Shown here piece after piece: positions 59,501-64,000 of a stretch of DNA of 64,000 bases (within the stretch, counting starts at the first letter, position 1; every line of letters begins with the position of its first letter). The position numbers were made by a program, and so were the translations under genes. This DNA is from Pictodentalium vernedei (Eukaryota > Mollusca > Scaphopoda > Dentaliida > Dentaliidae). Below the pieces are notes generated by a model. It was not told the DNA's origin, ran no database searches, and saw only the letters and a list, made by a program, of their open reading frames with translations. The stretch is from contig CM062296.1 of the NCBI GenBank assembly GCA_031216915.1, forward strand, positions 669,370,753-669,434,752, written 5' to 3'.

Positions 59501-59516
59501 AGAGAGATTTTTTTTT

Positions 59517-59538
59517 ATAGTATATAAAGATAAAAAAT
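59517..59538 (+). promoter_or_regulatory. Putative promoter, TATATA-AGA type
   Basis: TATAGTATATAAAGATAAAA about 130 bp upstream of ATG 59651. Confidence 0.5.
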
Positions 59539-59650
59539 TATTTAAAAAAAATTTTAATCGAATAAAAATGAAAAATAAAATAACATAGTTCATTTTTAAT
59601 AAACTGCATTTGAACATATTTTTCTAAAAAACAAAAAATCCCACAACAAC

Positions 59651-61006
59651 ATGCCAGTCGATAAATTTGGTAGAAGTGACAACGAAAAAGTCAACCCAAG
59701 AAAGAAGAGGAAGACGTTCGAAGTCGACGATGGTTACGACGTTGCCAACTTGGACGAACGTTACGTTCGGAGATACAAACCTCGAGAAGAACCTTTGAAC
59801 ATGAACGATAAGAAGCTCTACAATCTTCCCGAGCCAATAGATCTCGCAGATGCTGCGACTAAAAAATACGTCGGCAGGGGGAACGCCGATTTCGAACGAA
59901 TCCTGCTAGATAATTACGTGGATAAAACCATGACCGACGATCTGGATCTGAAATCCAAACGTTTGGTGAACGTCACGAATCCCATAGATCCCACCGATGC
60001 CGTGACCAAGAAATACGCGGATGACTCTCACGCGAGATTCAGCGAACACCTGAGAAATAGATACGTTACGAAAACGATGCACTCGGAATTGAATGCCAAT
60101 TATAACAAGATAACGAACGTGGCCACTCCCACGAATCCCAAGGACGTGGCGACCAAACACTACGTAGATCTGGAACAGAGAAAGTTTGATGGACGAGAAA
60201 TGAAATCGGATCTGAATGCGGGATTCCACAAGATATTGAATCTGTCGGAGATCAACAACACGGATGCAGACTCAACTGCGGTCAACAAGGGCTACGTAGA
60301 TTCTGCCGTGATACAATCGCAAGAATACCTAGAATTGCAAGTAGACGATCTCTACCTGAACAAACAATCTGGCGGAACCATGGAGAGTGGCATCAACATG
60401 AATGGTCATAATTTATTCAGTCTCGATCACGATCCCGAATTCGATTCCAGCGCAGTCAGCAGAAAGTACGTGGACGACAACTCGGTCTGGAGAAAGGGCG
60501 CCATCATGGAAGGTAAACTAGACATGGGTGGACACGTGCTCACGAATCTACCAGATCCCGTGAACATGACGGATGCCTGCACCCTGATTTCGGTGGTGGA
60601 GAAAGTCAAATATGCTAGACAATTGATCACCGTGTGGGCCGAAGAGGCCGGCACCTTAGATGAAGGAAAAGCTGAGTGGTCTTTCGGAAATGGAGGTAGC
60701 GGATCGAAACATGGTCAGGTGGGATATCCCATGCCGCTGGGAGGTGAAATCCTTCGAATGAGTCTGGCTTCCTCGGATTTGAATAACAGAGCGGTCGTCA
60801 ATCTCATGCTGAATGGTGTGGAGAGCGATAAGAGATACAGCGTCGAAAAGACTGAGAATCAACATGCGAATGTTAGCACGTTCGCCACGCCTCTCAAAGT
60901 GAACGCCAGAGACAGGATTAATTTTGTCACGAAAACCAATAATCCCGAAGCCACCACTTCCGTGGTGAGTCTACTGAGCGAACTAGATTCTTTGAACAAA
61001 CAGTGA
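59651..61006 (+). CDS. Fibre-like protein with phage-tail-fibre-type repeats
   Basis: 451 codons, intact. After a basic N-terminus (RKKRKTF, residues 17-23) come six spaced copies of a DA-TKKYVD motif at residues about 67, 116, 165, 210, 266 and 307, each preceded by L-M-KI-NL-P---P. This 45-55-residue period matches the trimeric shaft repeats of bacteriophage tail fibres. Residues about 318-451 form a different, beta-rich C-terminal domain (LITVWAEEAGTLDEGKAEWS, VNLMLNGVESDKRYSV), a likely receptor-binding knob. Role as host-attachment fibre is inferred from architecture and from its place next to the protease and capsid genes; no receptor can be named. Confidence 0.75.
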   Translation: MPVDKFGRSDNEKVNPRKKRKTFEVDDGYDVANLDERYVRRYKPREEPLNMNDKKLYNLPEPIDLADAATKKYVGRGNADFERILLDNYVDKTMTDDLDLKSKRLVNVTNPIDPTDAVTKKYADDSHARFSEHLRNRYVTKTMHSELNANYNKITNVATPTNPKDVATKHYVDLEQRKFDGREMKSDLNAGFHKILNLSEINNTDADSTAVNKGYVDSAVIQSQEYLELQVDDLYLNKQSGGTMESGINMNGHNLFSLDHDPEFDSSAVSRKYVDDNSVWRKGAIMEGKLDMGGHVLTNLPDPVNMTDACTLISVVEKVKYARQLITVWAEEAGTLDEGKAEWSFGNGGSGSKHGQVGYPMPLGGEILRMSLASSDLNNRAVVNLMLNGVESDKRYSVEKTENQHANVSTFATPLKVNARDRINFVTKTNNPEATTSVVSLLSELDSLNKQ

Positions 61007-61069
61007 ACGCATGGAAAATAATGAATTAAAAAAAAATAATGTGTGATTATTAAAAACAAAAAAAAGAAA

Positions 61070-61175
61070 AAAAAAAAGTAATGAGATTTAGAAAGATGTT
61101 CAATCTCTCTAGATCACATTACTTTATTTATTTTTTTTTGGTTTTTTTGTTTTTAATAATTACTCATTACTTTTT
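61070..61175. terminator. 3'-end palindrome 3, between convergent fibre and capsid genes
   Basis: AAAGTAATGAGATTTAGA pairs with TCTAGATCACATTACTTT (61073-61126), followed by another TACTCATTACTTTTT at 61161-61175. Flanked by A- and T-runs. Third occurrence of the AGTAATGAGAT motif at gene ends of this element. Confidence 0.55.
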
Positions 61176-61215
61176 ATTTTTTTTTTGTTTTTTATTTTTT
61201 TTTCTCACTCGTCTC

Positions 61216-62490
61216 TCATCGAATGATCGACATCTTATTTCCATCCGATTTGAATTGTAATTCTCTATCCGACAGGACCAGGGTGAAGGCTTCGGTTTTT
61301 CTCAGCACGTTCCTATCGAATTGCATCTTGATCTGAATGTCTAACACGCTACTCTTGAGTCATTCACTCTGTTTACTGATGTCGAATACGAACATGGGAT
61401 ACATCGACTTGTATTCGCCGGGAGACATGTTAGGGTTGCTCATCAATTCGTCTAGACCATGATACTTCTTTCTAAAATCAGCAGCGTCGCCATACAGTCT
61501 GCAGAAATCGTTCTTGTCGAAGGATGCATTGTAATCGATTGCTGGATATCTCGTGGCGTTCAGAAACACTTGCATGTTTCTTAAATGGCAGTGATCGAAC
61601 AGCGACGCATTTTTTTCCTGAGACCCGTCCCTATCGGTCTGAAACGCAACCACGATGAAACGCGGTCTCTTGGAAGCTGATTTCACCGTCAATCTCCAAT
61701 CGAAGTGATTCATGGAGGGAGGAATGCTAGCCGTGTTGCACTGTCTCATTCTAAATCCCACGGGTAATTTACTCTTGGATTCTATGATCTTGTAGAGACG
61801 CGCTTTCTCCACGATCGAAGGCTCCACGTGCGGAACGAACCACGATATCTTGTGTAGAGTTATCTTACCCGCATCGGTCGCAGTGAGTCTCACTATTGCA
61901 TCGTCGTTTCCTTTTCGAATCAACGTCAGATTGTGTTTGAATCCGTACATGATCTTGTTGTAATCGTCCGCAAATCCAAAGATGTGTTTCAAAGGTATCC
62001 TGAACGAAAACGTTCCTTTAGGTCTGGACGTCTTGACGACGTAGTCGAATATCAAGGCGGCGCCGGCGCTAGCAGGACCGACGGTGTCTTTCACCCACAA
62101 CTGATTAAGTCCTCTGGATTTAGAAAAATCATCAGGATACATCAAGAGTCCGAACATCGTAGTGGCCTGACCGGGATGAAACACAGATTCTATCTCTTGT
62201 CCGGATAGCATGTATTTTATGTTACTGAATAGATGCATGATGCCATTATTGGCTAGAGTAACCGTGTCGTCGTCGGCGTAGTCGCTCCCATCTTCCTTGG
62301 TGAGACGTCCCTGCACCACTATGTAACTCTCGCTAGGATGTATGAATAGATCTTGAGTTTCGACGTTGATTCTTATCTCTCCCGCATTGTTCAAACTTGT
62401 TCCGGTTACCGGTTCATATTCATGAACCTCATATTTTTGAATACTTTCATCTTTCACTATGCTTTGTGCTATATCTAGTATATTTGTCAT
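61216..62490 (-). pseudogene. Major capsid protein, double-jelly-roll type, with near-terminal TGA
   Basis: Would form the icosahedral shell. ATG 62490 opens 376 codons to TGA at 61360-61362; the same frame then stays open 47 more codons to TGA at 61216, with protein-like sequence (VLDIQIKMQFDRNVLRKTEA), so the first TGA probably truncates it. The N-terminal half (LFIHPSESYIVVQGRLTKED, then NNGIMHLFSNIKYMLSGQEI) matches the strand pattern of the first jelly roll of Polinton capsid proteins; a long beta-rich second half follows. Identification is by pattern and gene context, not by a motif with known residues. Confidence 0.75.
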
Positions 62491-62573
62491 TTTAAAGGAT
62501 TTTTAGTTTTTTGTTTATTAATTAACTTGCTTTCTTTATCTAAAAATAGTTTTTAATTATTTTTTATTATTAT

Positions 62574-62599
62574 TTTTTTCTCTCTTATATATATGTGTG
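62574..62599 (-). promoter_or_regulatory. Putative promoter of the capsid gene
   Basis: On the minus strand CATATATATAAGAGAGAAAA about 95 bp upstream of ATG 62490. Confidence 0.55.
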
Positions 62600-62650
62600 T
62601 AAACAAGAAAATGTTAAAGAGAGTAAATAAAAAAAATTTTGTTTTCTTCA

Positions 62651-63505
62651 TCAAAACTTCGTCTTCTGTAATTGTTGTTCGTAAAACTTTCCGATGATCT
62701 CTTCTCCATCCAAAGCTTCGATTTCGTAAGTCACCGGATCGGTGTGAAATATTTTGATTATCACGAAGATTTCCGAGGTCCATCGAGGAGTATAACCCTT
62801 TTCGAAGTGCTTCTTATAAGCGTAGATTCTCACTCGATCACCGACCGCAAATTTCGGCGTTCTAGACTTCTTCCTGATCTTAGATCTCTCAGGATATAGA
62901 TTCGCATAGACCCGTTTTTCGTTTCGAGGATCGCTAGCTTCCACAGGAGTCATCTTGATTGATCTGTGTCACGTGTTGTTGTAATCTTTGACCAGACCGT
63001 TCAGAGCGTATATGTATTTCTTGGTCGAATTCGCTGTGAAGTATCTGTGCATCTTTTCCTTCATCGTTCGATTCCAACGTTCCACTACACTGGCTTTCTC
63101 TTCGTTTCCGATCGAGTAGAGGTCTACCAATCGACGAACGTGCTTGTTGTAGAATTCCTTTCCCTTATCCACCCACAATTTACTCGGTTTTCGAGAAGAC
63201 GAATCGAACACGCTCTTCAGAGCCTCGGCGACGCAAGGTCCTGATTTATTCTTTAAAGCTCTGATCCAACCGTATTTGGAAAACACGTCGATGACTGTCA
63301 ATAGATATTTGACGCCCTCGTTCCACCTCGAAAACGATCTCATGTCGACCAAGTCGGCAGACCAAATATCATCCAGACCCTTCACGAACACCTTTCTCTT
63401 TCGAAATTTACGCACTATGGGTTTGAGTAACTCCTCGGCCAATTCGCTCGTCAATAATTGTTTCTTCTTCTTTTCAGATGCGCTTTTTTTTTTTGAACGC
63501 CCCAT
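62651..63505 (-). pseudogene. Retroviral-type (rve) integrase with internal TGA
   Basis: Integrates the element, creating 6-bp duplications in this family. ATG 63505 opens 178 codons ending at TGA 62969-62971; the frame continues through HRSIK and MTPVEAS to TGA/stop near 62651, about 284 codons in all. Catalytic triad: Asp51 (WSADLVDM), Asp113 (WVDKGKEF), Glu142 (SVVERWNR). The C-terminal 85 residues (KFAVGDRVRIYAYKKHFEKG...) are an SH3/chromo-like DNA-binding domain. Start overlaps the end of the zinc-ribbon/PLA2 gene by 55 bp in another frame. The TGA falls at a conserved position where family members have a sense codon. Confidence 0.9.
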
Positions 63506-63981
63506 CCGAATCGACGTTTCGCACCGATCAGATTGCCGACCAGCGAACGTTCCATCTTCTCTCTCCTGGTCGGATTCGATATGCCTCTAAATTTCCCCAA
63601 CATGTTTTTATCGCAGACGTCATTGCGACTCTTGGTGTCGGGATGTCCGGCGTAGCACAGATCATGATCATACGCGGCCACGTCCACCCTATTCACAGGT
63701 TTGCTCCAAGATTTGGGAGTCAGATCGGCGTTGAGTCTCTTGTTCAATTTCTTTCCGGGTCCCGTGAAACTGTGACCGGGCAGATGCATTTCGAAAGGCA
63801 GATTATTGATCATTTTATTCACGATGCCTTTACCTTTGCTCGCATTCTTTTTTTTGACGAATCGTGTCTTGACAGAACCACACACGTCGCAAATTCCGCA
63901 AAGCATCTGTCTGTCGTTTTTAGTTCGCACTTCTCTAGAATCACTCATCTCGGTAACTCTCTTACACTTTACGCAATACAT
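63451..63981 (-). CDS. Zinc-ribbon (DUF5679-like) and phospholipase A2 fusion protein
   Basis: 176 codons, intact. Residues 1-42 have CxxC (Cys3, Cys6) and CGICDVCG (Cys28, 31, 34), the zinc-ribbon pattern of DUF5679-like proteins. Residues about 66-125 carry a phospholipase A2 calcium loop (SFTGPGKKL) and catalytic dyad YDHDLCY (His106, Asp107), as in parvovirus VP1 and adintovirus proteins. The C-terminus is basic (KKKAHLKRRRNNY), a possible nuclear-localisation signal. In parvoviruses such a domain opens endosomes; the same role here is inference. Start ATG 63981 is 20 bp from the window edge. Confidence 0.85.
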   Translation of the reverse strand: MYCVKCKRVTEMSDSREVRTKNDRQMLCGICDVCGSVKTRFVKKKNASKGKGIVNKMINNLPFEMHLPGHSFTGPGKKLNKRLNADLTPKSWSKPVNRVDVAAYDHDLCYAGHPDTKSRNDVCDKNMLGKFRGISNPTRREKMERSLVGNLIGAKRRFGWGVQKKKAHLKRRRNNY

Positions 63982-64000
63982 TTTTAAGAGTTATTTAAAT

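Larger units (their letters stand above)
34601..64000. mobile_element. Polinton/Maverick (adintovirus-like) element, right end outside window
   Basis: It carries the defining set: protein-primed family B polymerase, retroviral-type integrase, adenain-type protease, packaging ATPase, jelly-roll capsid genes, plus fibre and phospholipase A2 genes. The left edge is uncertain (34.1-35.4 kb). The right terminal repeat is not in the window. The copy is decayed (multiple stops and frameshifts) and interrupted by a 12.9-kb element. Without that insertion the visible part is about 16.5 kb. Confidence 0.9.

Noticed and set aside
53222-62971. TGA read as a sense codon in this element
   Set aside because: Intact genes at 35458 and 59651 end in TGA, other lesions are TAA, TAG and frameshifts, so decay is simpler.
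63478-63987. 169-codon plus-strand frame
   Set aside because: Antisense shadow of the zinc-ribbon/PLA2 gene, which has clear motifs on the minus strand.

Overview
The window looks like nuclear DNA of an invertebrate animal, probably marine; I could not fix the species. The reasons are tRNA-derived SINEs, many short TTAA-flanked MITEs (miniature inverted-repeat transposable elements), LTR fragments, micro- and minisatellites, many near-perfect palindromes, no recognisable host exon, and one large Polinton/Maverick (adintovirus-like) element with virus-type genes.

Layout. From 1 to about 34 kb is gene-poor host repeat DNA: six SINE copies, two piggyBac-like MITE families (called A and B here), an LTR family (TGTCAAGG to CCGACA) and about a dozen hairpins or palindromes. 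Between 8990 and 14505 lies a 5.5-kb minisatellite with a 24-bp unit and a ~1.1-kb higher-order duplication. At 545-1432 three insertions are nested: a MITE holds a SINE, which holds another MITE of the same family.

From about 34.6 kb to the right edge (the element continues beyond it) lies the Polinton. In order it carries: a conserved Polinton protein of unknown function, a small Ala/Lys-rich virion-type protein, a packaging ATPase, a penton-like protein, a pVI/pX-like amphipathic protein, small hypothetical genes including a tandem family with duplicated promoters, a SAP-domain and protein-primed family B DNA polymerase gene, an adenain-type protease, a fibre with phage-tail-fibre-like repeats, and on the minus strand a double-jelly-roll capsid protein, a DDE integrase and a zinc-ribbon/phospholipase A2 protein. 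This set would replicate, package, process and integrate a virus-like genome. The copy is decayed: at least eight in-frame stops (about half TGA) and two frameshifts break the ATPase, polymerase, capsid, integrase and small genes.

The penton-like gene is split by a 12.9-kb foldback element (38116-51056) with a 6-bp target duplication, long terminal inverted repeats made of tandem arrays, and permuted inverted modules. Inside it sits a 1.64-kb solo LTR (45694-47330) with a 5-bp target duplication, so the nesting is three deep. Polinton genes share AT-rich gaps, a TATATA-AGAGA-A-rich promoter motif about 100 bp upstream of the start codon, and a palindromic 3'-end motif (AAAAGTAATGAGATC) at three gene ends.
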